Shown piece after piece: positions 15,851 to 25,329 of a stretch of 54,853 nt of DNA. Within the stretch, counting starts at the first letter, position 1; every line of letters starts with the position of its first letter. Under the pieces are notes generated by a model, which worked only from the letters and a program-made list of their open reading frames with translations, was not told the DNA's origin and searched no databases. This stretch comes from Geomonas silvestris (GTDB taxonomy: Bacteria > Desulfobacterota > Desulfuromonadia > Geobacterales > Geobacteraceae). Both the position numbers and the translations under genes were made by a program. Location: contig NZ_BLXX01000019.1 in the NCBI RefSeq assembly GCF_014193515.1, positions 1 to 54,853 of the forward strand, written 5' to 3'.

Positions 15851-16153
15851 GTCGTGGTTCCTCCAGGGAAATTGTTTAGGGTGGCCGGTAGTGAAGCTGT
15901 CGCGTGGCGGCAACCGCCTCTCTTTTGATGTTGTACGTATCACGTCCTGTGCCAAACCAAAAAGATGCGCAATCATGGGCAGTTGCCGTTATGCGGCGTC
16001 CGGAGGATTTCGGCAGGCGTAAGATACTCGACAGGGAGCGCAGAATATTGTCCTCTTCTCGTCGTGCAACGGGGAACCCTACGGCACAAAAAAGGCCGTC
16101 CGGATCAGGACGGCCTCGTTGCGGCAGGCGGGGAAATCGTGTCTTGAGTTTCT
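15851..16153. other. Intergenic region, 303 bp
   Basis: Contains the leader of the small periplasmic-protein gene and, at 16088-16117, the terminator of the hydrogenase operon. Short open frames on the plus strand here are not convincing. Confidence 0.5.
16088..16117 (-). terminator. Intrinsic terminator of the hydrogenase operon
   Basis: Minus strand: GGCCGTCC / GGACGGCC stem with a 6-nt loop, followed by TTTTTT. Confidence 0.88.
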
Positions 16154-16657
16154 TTAGGTGTTGAGGTTATGGAGGAAGGCCGATGCCGGTTCGGGGCGCA
16201 CGCCCCAGGCAGACAGCTCGTCCAGCACCCGGACCACCAGGGGTGCGAGCTGAGCCTGGACCGGCGGGGTCAACTCCAGCGCCATCTCCACGGATTGCGG
16301 CTGAACGCCCAGCAGGACGGTCTCCTGCGGCGCCTGTCCCAGTAGCGAGGCGACGGTCAAGAGGTCCTTGAGCCCCATCTGGTGCGGTGAGAGCTTGGTC
16401 TCGAGTGCCAGCGGGATCTCCTCACCCGTGAGCCGGACCAGCGTCCCGGGGGGCTCCCCGGTATCCACCGCGTCGACGATCACCAGCCGCCGGGCCTCGC
16501 CGATCTGGGGCAAGAGGTCGAGCCCGAGTGTGCCGCCGTCCAGCACAGTCACCTGCTCGGGGAACCGGTAGTGCTCCGCCAGCGACTGCACGACCCTCAC
16601 GCCGATACCGTCGTCGCTCATCACCAGGTTTCCGATCCCCAGCACCAGAATTTCCAT
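16154..16657 (-). CDS. hyaP: NiFe hydrogenase maturation endopeptidase (HyaD/HybD family)
   Basis: 167 aa. Family motifs: GIGNLVMSDDGIG (7-19) with the nickel-binding acidic residue, VIVDAVDTG (about 59-67) and KLSPHQMGLKDLL with the metal-binding His. It trims the C-terminal tail of the large subunit once the Ni-Fe site is inserted; the substrate tail (15 residues after His551) is visible in the gene at 17325. The stop of the cytochrome b gene is directly adjacent, so this is the last gene of a small subunit, large subunit, cytochrome b, protease operon. That order matches what I recall of the Geobacter Hya operon (hyaSLBP), from which the symbols here are taken. Confidence 0.93.
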   Translation of the reverse strand: MEILVLGIGNLVMSDDGIGVRVVQSLAEHYRFPEQVTVLDGGTLGLDLLPQIGEARRLVIVDAVDTGEPPGTLVRLTGEEIPLALETKLSPHQMGLKDLLTVASLLGQAPQETVLLGVQPQSVEMALELTPPVQAQLAPLVVRVLDELSAWGVRPEPASAFLHNLNT

Positions 16658-17314
16658 CTACCCCTCTTTGCGCACGGCCTTGTAGCCACTGAAGATGCTG
16701 GACATGACGCCCCCTTTCTCCTTCACGTCCATGAGCCAGGCGCTGTAGACGTGGTGGATGGCGAAGGCGACCAGAAACCACATGGTCATGTGGTGGGTGA
16801 GGCGCAGCCCCTGGTTGGTGAAGAGCACCATGACCCACCCGAACAGCTTGTGCGTTACCCCCAGGGGGGCGCGCTCCGAGTACAGGGTAAACCCGGTGAC
16901 GATCATGGTCAGGTAGAGCAGAAATACCACGAAGTAGGCGGTGCCGGCGAGGGAATTGTGCCCCACCACGTGCGGCGCCTTGCGGCTCACAAAGGTGTAG
17001 TAGCGCAGGGTGTCCAGCATTCCGCGGCGCCCTTCGGGAGTGAGAAACGGGACGAACTCGCGCCAGGAGGCGTAGCGGTTGCCGATCAGCGACCAGTAGA
17101 GCCGGCTAACGACACTGACGGTAAAGGTGTAGGCCGCCACGAAGTGGACGAAGCGGATCCAGCCCATCAGGTAGTCCGAGGTCGACAGGGTGAAAAGTTT
17201 CGGGTTGCCGATCAGGAGCCCGGTGATGCTCAAGAGAGCGATACAGATCACGTTGATCCAGTGGGTTACCCGGACGGGTACCTCCCAGACGTATTTCTCG
17301 TACAGGTTTGCCAT
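16658..17314 (-). CDS. hyaB: Hydrogenase di-haem cytochrome b subunit
   Basis: 218 aa, about four to five membrane segments. Histidines suited to two b haems: VTHWINV (N-terminal), RFVHFVAAY, and in the last third LTHHMTMWF and AIHHVYSAW. It anchors the hydrogenase in the membrane and passes electrons to the quinone pool. ATG 17314 has AGGAGG upstream; a longer frame overlaps the large-subunit gene. Symbol follows the Geobacter scheme (in E. coli the equivalent is HyaC, and hyaB there means the large subunit). Confidence 0.92.
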   Translation of the reverse strand: MANLYEKYVWEVPVRVTHWINVICIALLSITGLLIGNPKLFTLSTSDYLMGWIRFVHFVAAYTFTVSVVSRLYWSLIGNRYASWREFVPFLTPEGRRGMLDTLRYYTFVSRKAPHVVGHNSLAGTAYFVVFLLYLTMIVTGFTLYSERAPLGVTHKLFGWVMVLFTNQGLRLTHHMTMWFLVAFAIHHVYSAWLMDVKEKGGVMSSIFSGYKAVRKEG

Positions 17315-17324
17315 GGCGCACCTC

Positions 17325-19025
17325 CTAGAGGACCTTGACCTTGACCAGCTCGTTCCCCCCGGCATCCAGCACGTGGACCGCGCAGGCGAGGCAAGGGTCG
17401 AAGGAGTGGATGGTCCTCAGGATCTCCAGCGGCTTGGCGGGATCGGCGAGCTGGGTGCCGATCAGGGCCGCCTCGTAGGGGCCGCGCTGCCCCTTGGCGT
17501 CGCGGGGCGACGCGTTCCACGTCGAGGGAACCACCGCCTGGTAGTTCTCGATCTTGCCGTCCTTGATCTTGATCCAGTGCCCAAGTGCACCGCGCGGCGC
17601 CTCGTGCCAGCCGTACCCCGCCGCCTGCACTGGCCAGTTCGCCGGATCCCACTTCTCGCCGGTATGCGCCTTAAGGTCCCCCTTGCCGATGTTATCCACC
17701 AACTGGTCCAGCCATTTGGGGAGTTCTTCGGCTACCAGCAGGCAGTCGATGCCGCGCGCCGCGGTCCTCCCAAGTGTCGAGAAGAGCGCCTCCGGACCGA
17801 CACCCAGCTTCTTCAGGGTCCCGTTTACCGCGTCCTGCACCTGTTTCTGTCCCGAGGCGTAGGCGACCAGCAGCCTGGCCAAGGGGCCCACCTCCATCGG
17901 TAGTTCCTGGTAGCGCGGCGCCTTTACCCAGGAGTACTTGTGGTCGGTATCCAGGTTCTGGTAGGGGGGCATCGGGCCGGTGTAGCGGTAATCGGTCTCC
18001 CCCTCCCAGGGATGCAGGCCCCGGCCGGCGCCCCCCTGGTACTGGTACCAGGAGTGGTCCACGTATTCGGCTACCTTCTCCTGGCTGACCGGGTGCACCC
18101 GGTCAAGCTCCTTCCCCACGATAACTCCGGCCGGGAGCCACTGCTTGCCGCTCACCGGATCGGGGTACTCCCCGTAGCTCAGGTAATTCCCCACCCCGGC
18201 GCCGATCGCCGCCCACTCCTTGTAGAAGGAGGCGACCGCCAAAAGATCCGGTATGTAGACCTTCTCGACGAACTCCTTGGAGCGGGCCAGGAGCCGGCGG
18301 ATCTCGATGAGCTTGTCGGCGTTCAGCGCGTTCTGCGAGTCCGGGTCGATGGGGATCGACATGCCCCCCACCAGGAAGGTCTGCGGGTGCGGGTTCTTGC
18401 TCCCGAGGATGGCGTGGATCCGGATGATGTCCTTTTGCCACTCGAGGGCCTCGAGGTAGTGGGCGGTGGCCAAAAGGTTCGCCTCGGGCGGGAGCTTGTA
18501 GGCCGGGTGCCCCCAGTAGGCGTTGGCGAAGGGGCCGAGCCGACCCTTGGCGACGAAGGCCTTCACCTTGTCCTGCACCTCCTTGAAGTAGGTCGGGCTG
18601 TTCAAGGGCCACTCGGAGATGCTTGCCGCAAGCGCCGCGGTCTTCACGGGGTCGGCCCTGAGCCCGGAGGTGATGTCGACCCAGTCGAGCGCGTGCAGGT
18701 GGTAGAAGTGGATCACGTGGTCCTGCACGTTCTGGATGCCGATGATGATGTTGCGGATCAGCTCGGCATTGGGCGGGACCTTGATGTTGAGGGCGTTCTC
18801 CACGGCGCGCACCGAGGCGATGGAGTGCACGGTGGTGCAGACGCCGCAGAAGCGCTGGGTGAAGTACCAGGCGTCCCGGGGATCGCGTCCCTTCAAGATG
18901 TTCTCCACGCCGCGGAACATGGTGGAGCTGCTCCATGCGTCGGAAACCGTGTTGCCATCGAGGGCCGCCTCGATGCGCAGGTGCCCTTCGATCCTGGTGA
19001 TCGGGTCAATGACGATCTTGCTCAT
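17325..19025 (-). CDS. hyaL: NiFe hydrogenase large subunit (group 1, uptake)
   Basis: 566 aa. Ni-Fe ligands: N-terminal RFCGVCTTVHS (Cys60, Cys63) and C-terminal DPCLACAVH (Cys545, Cys548), with His551 as the last residue before the cleaved tail VLDAGGNELVKVKVL. The opening IVIDPITRIEGHLRIE is the usual group 1 signature. All active-site ligands are intact. It oxidises H2 on the outer face of the inner membrane, being carried across with the Tat-signal-bearing small subunit. Lies between small subunit and cytochrome b genes with 0-10 bp spacing. Confidence 0.97.
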   Translation of the reverse strand: MSKIVIDPITRIEGHLRIEAALDGNTVSDAWSSSTMFRGVENILKGRDPRDAWYFTQRFCGVCTTVHSIASVRAVENALNIKVPPNAELIRNIIIGIQNVQDHVIHFYHLHALDWVDITSGLRADPVKTAALAASISEWPLNSPTYFKEVQDKVKAFVAKGRLGPFANAYWGHPAYKLPPEANLLATAHYLEALEWQKDIIRIHAILGSKNPHPQTFLVGGMSIPIDPDSQNALNADKLIEIRRLLARSKEFVEKVYIPDLLAVASFYKEWAAIGAGVGNYLSYGEYPDPVSGKQWLPAGVIVGKELDRVHPVSQEKVAEYVDHSWYQYQGGAGRGLHPWEGETDYRYTGPMPPYQNLDTDHKYSWVKAPRYQELPMEVGPLARLLVAYASGQKQVQDAVNGTLKKLGVGPEALFSTLGRTAARGIDCLLVAEELPKWLDQLVDNIGKGDLKAHTGEKWDPANWPVQAAGYGWHEAPRGALGHWIKIKDGKIENYQAVVPSTWNASPRDAKGQRGPYEAALIGTQLADPAKPLEILRTIHSFDPCLACAVHVLDAGGNELVKVKVL

Positions 19026-20150
19026 CTAGCGGTCCTCCTTGGCGCCCTCGGCGCTGTCGCCTTTTCTGAACGCGCTCACCAGGCCGTGAGCCCCGAAGGC
19101 CAGCGCGGTTCCCGCAGCGATCCCCATGCCGATCTTGTCGGCGCTCGACTCGATACCGAAGCCCGGCACGTTGGGGAGCCGGTGGTAGATAGGCGTCATG
19201 GTATCCCAGAACTGGGGTTGGCTGCAGCCGCAGCAGCCGTGTCCGGAGGCGACCGGCCAGGAGGTCTTCTCGTTGAATTTCTGGGTCGGGCAGTTGTGGT
19301 AGGTTTCGGGCCCCTTGCACCCCATCTTGTAGAGGCAGTGCCCCTTGGCGTGGGCGGGATCCCCCCAGCTCTCCACGTACTGACCGGCGTCGAAGTGGGC
19401 GCGCCTCTCGCAGTTGTCGTGGATCCTCTTGCCGTAGGCGAAGAGCGGGCGCCCCAGCGCGTCGGCGGCCGGCAGCTTGTTGAAGACCAGGTAGTGCACC
19501 ACGGTGGCGGTCAGGTTGTCGGCGTTTAAGGGGCAGCCGGGGAGGTTCACCACCTTAGCCCCGGGGACCGCCTGGCTCACCCCGACGGCGCCGGTCGGAT
19601 TGGGGCGCGCGGCCGGGAGCCCGCCGTAGGAGGCGCAGGTGCCGACTGCCACGGTGGCGAGCGCGTTGCCGCAGACCTCGCGGGCGATGTCGAGCGCGCT
19701 GCGCCCGGCGACGCAGCAGTAGACGCCGCCGTCTTTCATAGGGATCGAGCCCTCCACGATGGCGATGTACTTACCCTTCTGCTCCCGCACCACCTTGGCG
19801 AGCGCCTCCTCGGCCTGGAACCCGGCGGCCGCCATCACCGTTTCGTGGTAGTCCACCGAGAGGATGTCGAGGATCAGCTCGCCGACGGTCGGATTGGCAG
19901 CGCGGAGCAGCGCCTCGGTGTCGCCGGCGCAGTCCTGGAACTCCAGCCAGACCAGGGTAGGGCGCTTCACCTCGTCGAGCGCCTGCGCGATCCGGGGCGC
20001 GAAACCTGCGGGGAGCGCCAGGGCCGCCGAGAGCGTGGTGCAGAATTTCATGAAGTCCCGCCGTGACACCCCCTTTTCCTCGAGTAGTTGCGAAACATTA
20101 AAAATACGTTCTACCGCACCGGTTGATGTCTCCCTCGTTGAGTCTCCCAT
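19026..20150 (-). CDS. hyaS: NiFe hydrogenase small subunit with Tat signal and a Cys-to-Asp proximal-cluster change
   Basis: 374 aa. Tat signal VSRRDFMKFC (28-37). The proximal-cluster motif, normally CxGC, reads FQDCAGDTEALL: Cys74 is present but the second position is Asp77 (codon GAC). The other proximal Cys are in AVGTCASYGG and NLPGCPLNADN. Distal cluster: HDNCERR, GHCLYKMGCKG. Medial cluster: YHNCPTQ and GHGCCGCS. A C-terminal hydrophobic stretch (GMGIAAGTALAFGAHGLV) is the membrane anchor. The same 3Cys-1Asp arrangement is known from the actinobacterial-type oxygen-insensitive hydrogenase (group 1h), and this may be typical of the Geobacter Hya subgroup too. AAAGGAGGAG precedes the ATG by 6 nt. 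Confidence 0.95.
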   Translation of the reverse strand: MGDSTRETSTGAVERIFNVSQLLEEKGVSRRDFMKFCTTLSAALALPAGFAPRIAQALDEVKRPTLVWLEFQDCAGDTEALLRAANPTVGELILDILSVDYHETVMAAAGFQAEEALAKVVREQKGKYIAIVEGSIPMKDGGVYCCVAGRSALDIAREVCGNALATVAVGTCASYGGLPAARPNPTGAVGVSQAVPGAKVVNLPGCPLNADNLTATVVHYLVFNKLPAADALGRPLFAYGKRIHDNCERRAHFDAGQYVESWGDPAHAKGHCLYKMGCKGPETYHNCPTQKFNEKTSWPVASGHGCCGCSQPQFWDTMTPIYHRLPNVPGFGIESSADKIGMGIAAGTALAFGAHGLVSAFRKGDSAEGAKEDR

Positions 20151-20320
20151 CGGTGACTCCTCCTTTGGCGTGCAGTGTGCTAAATCTCCGCCAGGTCGGC
20201 AAAGATGGTGGTTGGTGCGGTCGGGGCAGGGCGGTTGGAGGTGGTTTGTGTGGTGGAGAACATTGTTTTACTAAAATGGGAGATTGTCAAGCGGGAAGTT
20301 TGAGGGCCGGCGCATGAGAC

Positions 20321-20355
20321 AAAAAAAGAGGGTCCGATCTCTCAATCGAACCCTC
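20321..20355 (-). terminator. Intrinsic terminator after the 64-aa gene
   Basis: Minus strand GAGGGTTCGAT / ATCGGACCCTC stem (one wobble-type mismatch) followed by seven T. Confidence 0.82.
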
Positions 20356-20398
20356 GTCGTGAATCAGTCCGTCGCACCTGTCGGTTACGTCTTTGCTG

Positions 20399-20593
20399 TT
20401 ACCCCTCGACTATCTCACAGTCGTCCTCAGGCCAGCTGTCCAGCGAACCGTCCGGCAGTTCCACCTGCACCGTGTCTCCTTCGATGGTGCAGCCGTAGGA
20501 AAGGCCGGTCTCGCCAGAGTTGCGGTTTTTCACCTTCACCCTCTGCTCTTTGCGTTCCGTGGTGTCGCAAATCTCTGAGTGTAGAGCTTTCAT
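20399..20593 (-). CDS. Small conserved-looking protein of unknown function
   Basis: 64 aa. ATG 20593 is selected because GAGGTG lies 6 nt upstream; a second ATG five codons earlier has no site. Acidic C-terminal half (LPDGSLDSWPEDDCEIVEG), basic middle (KEQRVKVKNRN), two Cys (Cys9 region EICD and Cys in YGCTIEGD). Looks like a small beta-rich cytoplasmic protein. It has its own terminator, which supports it being real. No family recognised. Confidence 0.62.
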   Translation of the reverse strand: MKALHSEICDTTERKEQRVKVKNRNSGETGLSYGCTIEGDTVQVELPDGSLDSWPEDDCEIVEG

Positions 20594-20690
20594 GATTACA
20601 CCTCGCATAAGAGTTTCATTGATTCAAATGATAGCAGCTGACCGGCGCTGTCGCAACCAACTCCCCGGAATGCCGGGAGGAGAGCTCCGG

Positions 20691-22280
20691 CTAGAGCACT
20701 GCCGCCACCTGCGGGGCCACCCCCGCCTTGAACTGCTCGAAGTTGTCGCGGAACATCTGCACGAGCCTGTGGGCGCTGGCGTCGTAGGCTTCTTTGTCCG
20801 ACCAGGCGTTACGCGGGTTGAGCACCTCGGCCGCCACGCCCGGGCAGCTTGTCGGGATGCTCAGGTTGAAGACCGGGTCCTTCTCGAACGCGCCGCCCAG
20901 CAAGGTCCCGTCCAGTGCCGCGTTCACCAGGGCGCGCGAGTAGGCGATCCTCATCCGGTTCCCCACTCCGGGCCCGCCGCCGCTCCAGCCGGTGTTCACC
21001 AGCCAGCACTCGACCCTGTGGGTATCGATGAGTTCCCTCAAAAGGCGCGCGTACACCGAGGGGCGCAGCGCCATGAAGGGGGCCCCGAAACAGCTGGAGA
21101 AGGTCGCCTGCGGCTCGGTCACCCCGGCCTCCGTGCCGGCCACCTTGGCGGTGTAGCCGGAGAGGAAGTGGTACATCGCCTGCTCGGGGGAGAGCCGGGC
21201 GATGGGGGGGAGTACGCCGTAGGCGTCGCAGGTCAGCATGATCACGTGGCTTGGGTGCCGGCCGGTTCCTTCCCGCACGATGTTCGGGATATGGGTGATG
21301 GGGTAGGAGGCCCGGGTGTTCTCGGTGAAGGAGGCGTCGGTGAGATCGATGCGTCGCGAGATGGTGTTGATCGCCACGTTCTCCAGGATGGTCCCGAAAC
21401 GCCGGGTGCACTGGTAGATCTCCGGCTCGCTCTCCTTGGAGAGGTTGATCACCTTGGCGTAGCACCCCCCCTCGAAGTTGAAGATCCCGTTCTCATCCCA
21501 GCCGTGCTCGTCGTCGCCGATCAGCCTCCGGTTGGGTGCGGCCGAGAGCGTGGTCTTCCCGGTGCCCGAGAGCCCGAAGAAGATGGCGACCTCGCCGGTC
21601 GGCGCGGCGTTCGCCGAGCAGTGCATCGACATTACCCCCTTTTGCGGCAACAGGTAGTTGAGCACCGTGAAGATCGATTTCTTGATCTCGCCCGCGTAGC
21701 TCGTGCCGCCGATGATCACCAGGCGCCGGGCGAAGTTGATGATGATGAAGGCTTCCGAGTTGGTGCCGTCGAGCTTCGGGACGGCGTGGAAGGCGGGACA
21801 GTCGATGACGGTGAACTGGGTACGGTGGTTTTGCAGCTCTTCGGGCGTGGCGCGGATGAACATGTTGCGGGCGAAAAGCGAGTGCCAGGCGCGCTCGGTG
21901 ATGATGCGCACCGGGATGCGGTGCTCGGGGCTTGCACCGGCGAAGCAGTCCTGCACGAAGAGGTCGCGCCCCTGCAGGTAGGCGGTCATCCGCTTGTAGA
22001 GGGCGTCGAAGCGTTCCGGGTCGAAGGGGCGGTTCACCTTCCCCCAGTTCACCTGGTCGCGGCTCCCCGGTTCGTCGACGATGAACTTCTCGTTGGCAGC
22101 CCGGCCGGTGTAGTGCCCGGTCTTCACCGCCAGGGCCCCCATGTGCGAGATGAGCCCCTCGCCCCGCTTGACCACCTGCTCGTAGAGCACCGCGGTGGGC
22201 GAGGTCCAGTAGATCAGGTTCGCGTTGCTGATACCGTGTTCTTCCAGGCCGGTACCGCGGGTGATGTCGTTTAGTTTCAC
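20691..22280 (-). CDS. pckA: Phosphoenolpyruvate carboxykinase, ATP-type
   Basis: 529 aa, standard length. GTG start at 22280 with AGGAGGGG immediately upstream; the frame continues upstream but is not conserved-looking. Motifs: TGRAANEKFIVDEP, RNMFIRATPEEL, the kinase loop FFGLSGTGKTTLSA, RRLIGDDEHGWDENGIFNFEGGCYAK (metal and oxaloacetate site) and the late TGWSGG. It interconverts oxaloacetate and PEP with ATP. The unrelated-in-cofactor GTP enzyme is encoded directly upstream on the same strand, but a terminator at 22418-22450 separates the two transcripts. Confidence 0.96.
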   Translation of the reverse strand: MKLNDITRGTGLEEHGISNANLIYWTSPTAVLYEQVVKRGEGLISHMGALAVKTGHYTGRAANEKFIVDEPGSRDQVNWGKVNRPFDPERFDALYKRMTAYLQGRDLFVQDCFAGASPEHRIPVRIITERAWHSLFARNMFIRATPEELQNHRTQFTVIDCPAFHAVPKLDGTNSEAFIIINFARRLVIIGGTSYAGEIKKSIFTVLNYLLPQKGVMSMHCSANAAPTGEVAIFFGLSGTGKTTLSAAPNRRLIGDDEHGWDENGIFNFEGGCYAKVINLSKESEPEIYQCTRRFGTILENVAINTISRRIDLTDASFTENTRASYPITHIPNIVREGTGRHPSHVIMLTCDAYGVLPPIARLSPEQAMYHFLSGYTAKVAGTEAGVTEPQATFSSCFGAPFMALRPSVYARLLRELIDTHRVECWLVNTGWSGGGPGVGNRMRIAYSRALVNAALDGTLLGGAFEKDPVFNLSIPTSCPGVAAEVLNPRNAWSDKEAYDASAHRLVQMFRDNFEQFKAGVAPQVAAVL

Positions 22281-22417
22281 GTCCCCCTCCTCTGTCTGCT
22301 GGAACCGTTTCACTAAGAGCCAAGAGCCTCCCCGGTCGGAAAACCGGAAGGGGGGCGCAAGATTAGCTTCCAAGGGTAGCATGGAGGTCGCCGAATGCAA
22401 CGCGGCGCCTGAAACGC

Positions 22418-22450
22418 AAAAAGGGCCCCGGTGCTGACACCGGGGCCCTT
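22418..22450 (-). terminator. Intrinsic terminator between the two PEPCK genes
   Basis: Minus strand AAGGGCCCCGGTGTC / CACCGGGGCCCTTTTT: a stem of about 12 bp with a small loop and five T. It ends the pckG transcript. Confidence 0.92.
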
Positions 22451-22472
22451 CATTGCTGCTATCTCGCTTGGA

Positions 22473-24332
22473 TTAGTCGTTGTACCCTTCCTCGTCTTCC
22501 GGGGTGAACTGCTCCCAGTGCTCCGGGGAGCGCCACAGGCCGGAGAGGATCAGCTCGCGGATGTGCAGGAACTCCTTCGGCAGACGGTCGTACATCTTCA
22601 CGAAGAGCTCCTCGTGGGACAGGATCTCTTCCTTCCAGGTGTCGCGGTCGATCGACATGAGCTCCTTGAACTGGTCGCGGGAGACGCTGTCGAGGCCGGT
22701 CCAGTCCAGGGCCTCGTAGCGCGGCATCCAGCCCAGCGGGCTCTCGACGGCGGCCCCTGCACTGTGACCCTGGGCGCGTTCCACGATCCACTTCAGGATG
22801 CGCATGTTCTCGCCAAAGCCCGGCCAGAGGAACTTGCCGTTGGCGTCCTTGCGGAACCAGTTGACCGAGAAGATACGCGGCGGGTTCGGCGTGGTGCGGC
22901 CGATCTGCAGCCAGTGGTTGAAGTAGTCCGCCATGTGGTAGCCGGTGAAGGGGAGCATGGCGAACGGGTCGCGGCGCACGTTGCCGATGGCGCCGACCGC
23001 GGCCGCAGTGGTCTCGCTGCCCATGGTGGCGGCCAGGTAGACGCCGTAGCTCCAGTTGAAGGCCTGGTAGACCAGCGGGATCACGTTGTTGCGACGGCCG
23101 CCGAAGACGAAGGCGCGCATCGGCACCCCTTTGGGGTTCTCCCACTCGGGGTCGATGGAGGGGCACTGGCTGGCGGGGGAGGTGAAGCGGGAGTTCGGGT
23201 GCGCGGCGTTGCGGCCGCAGCCCTTGGTCCACTCGTTGCCCTGCCAGTCGGTGCACTTCTCCGGGGTCCAGTCCATCCCTTCCCACCAGACGTCGCCGTC
23301 CTCGGTGAGCGCCACGTTGGTGAAGATGGAGTTCTTGGCGCAGGAGTGCATGGCGTTGGGGTTGGACTTGAACGAGGTGCCGGGGGCCACGCCGAAGAAG
23401 CCCGCTTCCGGGTTGATGGCGTAGAGCTGGCCGTCGGGGCCGGGCTTGATCCAGGCGATGTCGTCGCCCACGGTGGAAACCTTCCAGCCGTCTTTCTGGA
23501 AGTGCTCGGGCGGTACCAGCATGGAGAGGTTGGTCTTGCCGCAGGCGCTCGGGAACGCGGCGCCCAGGTAGGTCTTCTCGCCCTTGGGATCCTCGATCCC
23601 CAGGATCAGCATGTGCTCGGCCAGCCACCCCTCGTCCTTGGCGATCTTGGAGGCGATCCTGAGTGCCAGGCACTTCTTGCCCAGAAGGGCGTTGCCGCCG
23701 TACCCGGAGCCGAAGGACCAGATGGAGCGCTCTTCCGGGAAGTGCACGATGTACTTCTCTTTGTTGCAGGGCCAGGTCACGTCTTTCTGGCCCGGCTCAA
23801 GCGGTGCGCCGACCGAGTGCAGGCAGGGGACGAACTCGCCGCTCTCGCCCAGGACGTCGATGACCTTCTTGCCCATGCGGGTCATGATCTTCATGTTGAC
23901 CGCGACGTAGGCGGAGTCGGAGATCTCGACGCCGATCTTCGCGATGTTGGAGCCCAAGGGGCCCATGCTGAAGGGGATGACGTACATGGTGCGGCCCTTC
24001 ATGCAACCTTTGAAGAGGCCGGTCAGGGTCTTCTTCATCTCTTTGGGCGGCATCCAGTTGTTGGTCGGACCTGCGTCCTGCTTGGCGAGGCTGCAGATGA
24101 AGGTGCGGTCTTCGACGCGGGCGACGTCGCCGGGGTCGGACCAGGCGAGGTAGCTGTTGGGTCGCTTCTCCGGGTTAAGCTTACGGAAGGTGCCGGCTGC
24201 AACAAGCTCACCGCACAGCCTGTCGTACTCTTCCTCGGTACCGTCGCACCAGTAGATGCCTTTGGGCTGGCAAAGCTCGGCCACTTCCTTGACCCAGTCC
24301 AGCAGCTGTTGGTTCTTCACCTCGTAACTCAT
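22473..24332 (-). CDS. pckG: Phosphoenolpyruvate carboxykinase, GTP-type
   Basis: 619 aa, standard for the GTP enzyme. Motifs: [23 protein letters not shown], the kinase loop [12 protein letters not shown] (the family's hyper-reactive Cys is in it), the metal site [23 protein letters not shown], and the guanine-binding region WFRKD / FGENMR. Two ATGs lie 6 nt apart; 24332 is preferred because AGGAGG is then 8 nt away rather than 2. Interconverts oxaloacetate and PEP with GTP or ITP. Having this beside pckA suggests that gluconeogenic and anaplerotic directions are served by different enzymes, which is inference. Confidence 0.97.
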   Translation of the reverse strand: MSYEVKNQQLLDWVKEVAELCQPKGIYWCDGTEEEYDRLCGELVAAGTFRKLNPEKRPNSYLAWSDPGDVARVEDRTFICSLAKQDAGPTNNWMPPKEMKKTLTGLFKGCMKGRTMYVIPFSMGPLGSNIAKIGVEISDSAYVAVNMKIMTRMGKKVIDVLGESGEFVPCLHSVGAPLEPGQKDVTWPCNKEKYIVHFPEERSIWSFGSGYGGNALLGKKCLALRIASKIAKDEGWLAEHMLILGIEDPKGEKTYLGAAFPSACGKTNLSMLVPPEHFQKDGWKVSTVGDDIAWIKPGPDGQLYAINPEAGFFGVAPGTSFKSNPNAMHSCAKNSIFTNVALTEDGDVWWEGMDWTPEKCTDWQGNEWTKGCGRNAAHPNSRFTSPASQCPSIDPEWENPKGVPMRAFVFGGRRNNVIPLVYQAFNWSYGVYLAATMGSETTAAAVGAIGNVRRDPFAMLPFTGYHMADYFNHWLQIGRTTPNPPRIFSVNWFRKDANGKFLWPGFGENMRILKWIVERAQGHSAGAAVESPLGWMPRYEALDWTGLDSVSRDQFKELMSIDRDTWKEEILSHEELFVKMYDRLPKEFLHIRELILSGLWRSPEHWEQFTPEDEEGYND

Positions 24333-25157
24333 GCTCATTCCCTCCTTGTGTTGTTAGGACTCAAAATATCTATTCCAAGCTGTAACTTCGAAGAGTGCTT
24401 CAGGAAGCTCACAGGTGTCGCGAAGTCCGGGTGCCGCGTCCGCTCTCGGGCGGCAAAAAATGCAGCTGACGAGCGGATTCCGTCCCGGTTGCAGCAAGAT
24501 GCGGCTGGGGCGTGGCTGTCGGCAGGTGCAGTCGGTAGGGGAGAAGGAGGTTGTCCGGAAGATCGGCAGGTGCTACTGGCGGGCTAAGGCTTCAGCCGTC
24601 GTTGGGCGCGCTGTGTCTCAACCGGAAACGCTGTCTCCGGCTACATTGTTCGTGGTAGTTTGCTCTTTGGTGATGCTGCGAACGTTGTGACACTGGATGT
24701 GGGATTGGGTGGATCGTCATTGGCGGGAGAGGTGGCCTGAGCTGCTCGGCCGCTTTGACGATGTGCTCGGAACTGCCTGTGCTGGGTACTGGCACGGCGG
24801 AAAGATTTAACTGCTACTACGCCATGTTATCTCAGAACACGTGCACCGGTTTCTGTCATTGAGCGTCTGCCGTTCCCCTCCTGAGCCAGAAATTTTAATT
24901 ATGACAAAGTAACACAACGGGTTTTAAAATCAAGTCCAAATTACGGGGCGTCCCCTCATTGACACCTCGTCTGCGTCTGCTAGACTTGTGCCCGGATTGC
25001 CGAAAAACGGAGTGTCACGAACCGTTTAGCTATGACAGAGAACCCCATTTCAAACTGTCAGTATACGGAGAACGGGGACGATTTTTTATTCGCCCGAGCC
25101 GGCACCGCCACTCGGCCAACGCGCCTGCTGCCTTGGCAGCTCAAGGAGGATACCGAA
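24333..25157. other. Long divergent intergenic region, 825 bp
   Basis: Between leftward pckG and rightward rubredoxin. The last 200 bp hold the rubredoxin promoter candidate (24959-24986) preceded by an AT-rich stretch (24890-24945). The part 24360-24850 has no frame, repeat or hairpin I can support; it could be decayed coding sequence or an unrecognised RNA. Confidence 0.5.
24959..24986 (+). promoter_or_regulatory. Candidate sigma-70 promoter of rubredoxin
   Basis: TTGACA (24959-24964), 16-bp spacer, TAGACT (24981-24986), with an AT-rich upstream element. It implies a leader of about 165 nt before the rubredoxin ATG. Confidence 0.55.
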
Positions 25158-25316
25158 ATGGAGCCTTACATCTGCACCATCTGCCAATACGTTTACGACC
25201 CGAGTGTCGGCGACCCCGACAACGGGATCCCTCCGGGAACGGCCTTCGCCGACCTGCCGGACGACTGGGTCTGCCCGGTCTGCGGCGCCGGCAAGGATGC
25301 CTTCGAGCCGGAGTAG
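25158..25316 (+). CDS. Rubredoxin
   Basis: 52 aa, typical length. The two iron-binding loops are [12 protein letters not shown] and [15 protein letters not shown], with the usual [13 protein letters not shown] between them. AAGGAGG lies 8 nt before ATG 25158; the frame extends upstream, but a classic rubredoxin begins here. Small cytoplasmic electron carrier, a likely donor to the rubrerythrin at 14127. Confidence 0.96.
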   Translation: MEPYICTICQYVYDPSVGDPDNGIPPGTAFADLPDDWVCPVCGAGKDAFEPE

Positions 25317-25329
25317 GGCAGGTAAAGCG

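Noticed and set aside
20165..20179. Sigma-54-like TGGCGTGCAGTGTGC near the hydrogenase operon
   Set aside because: It points rightward, away from the hydrogenase genes, with no rightward gene behind it, and the -24 block is imperfect.
16571..24587. Very long open frames on the plus strand opposite the hydrogenase and PEPCK genes
   Set aside because: They mirror strongly coding minus-strand genes, have low-complexity His/Gly/Val/Asp-rich translations and no family motifs; they arise from high GC at third codon positions.
24775..24789. TGGCACGGCGGAAAG upstream of rubredoxin as a sigma-54 promoter
   Set aside because: The -24 block matches but there is no GC at -12.
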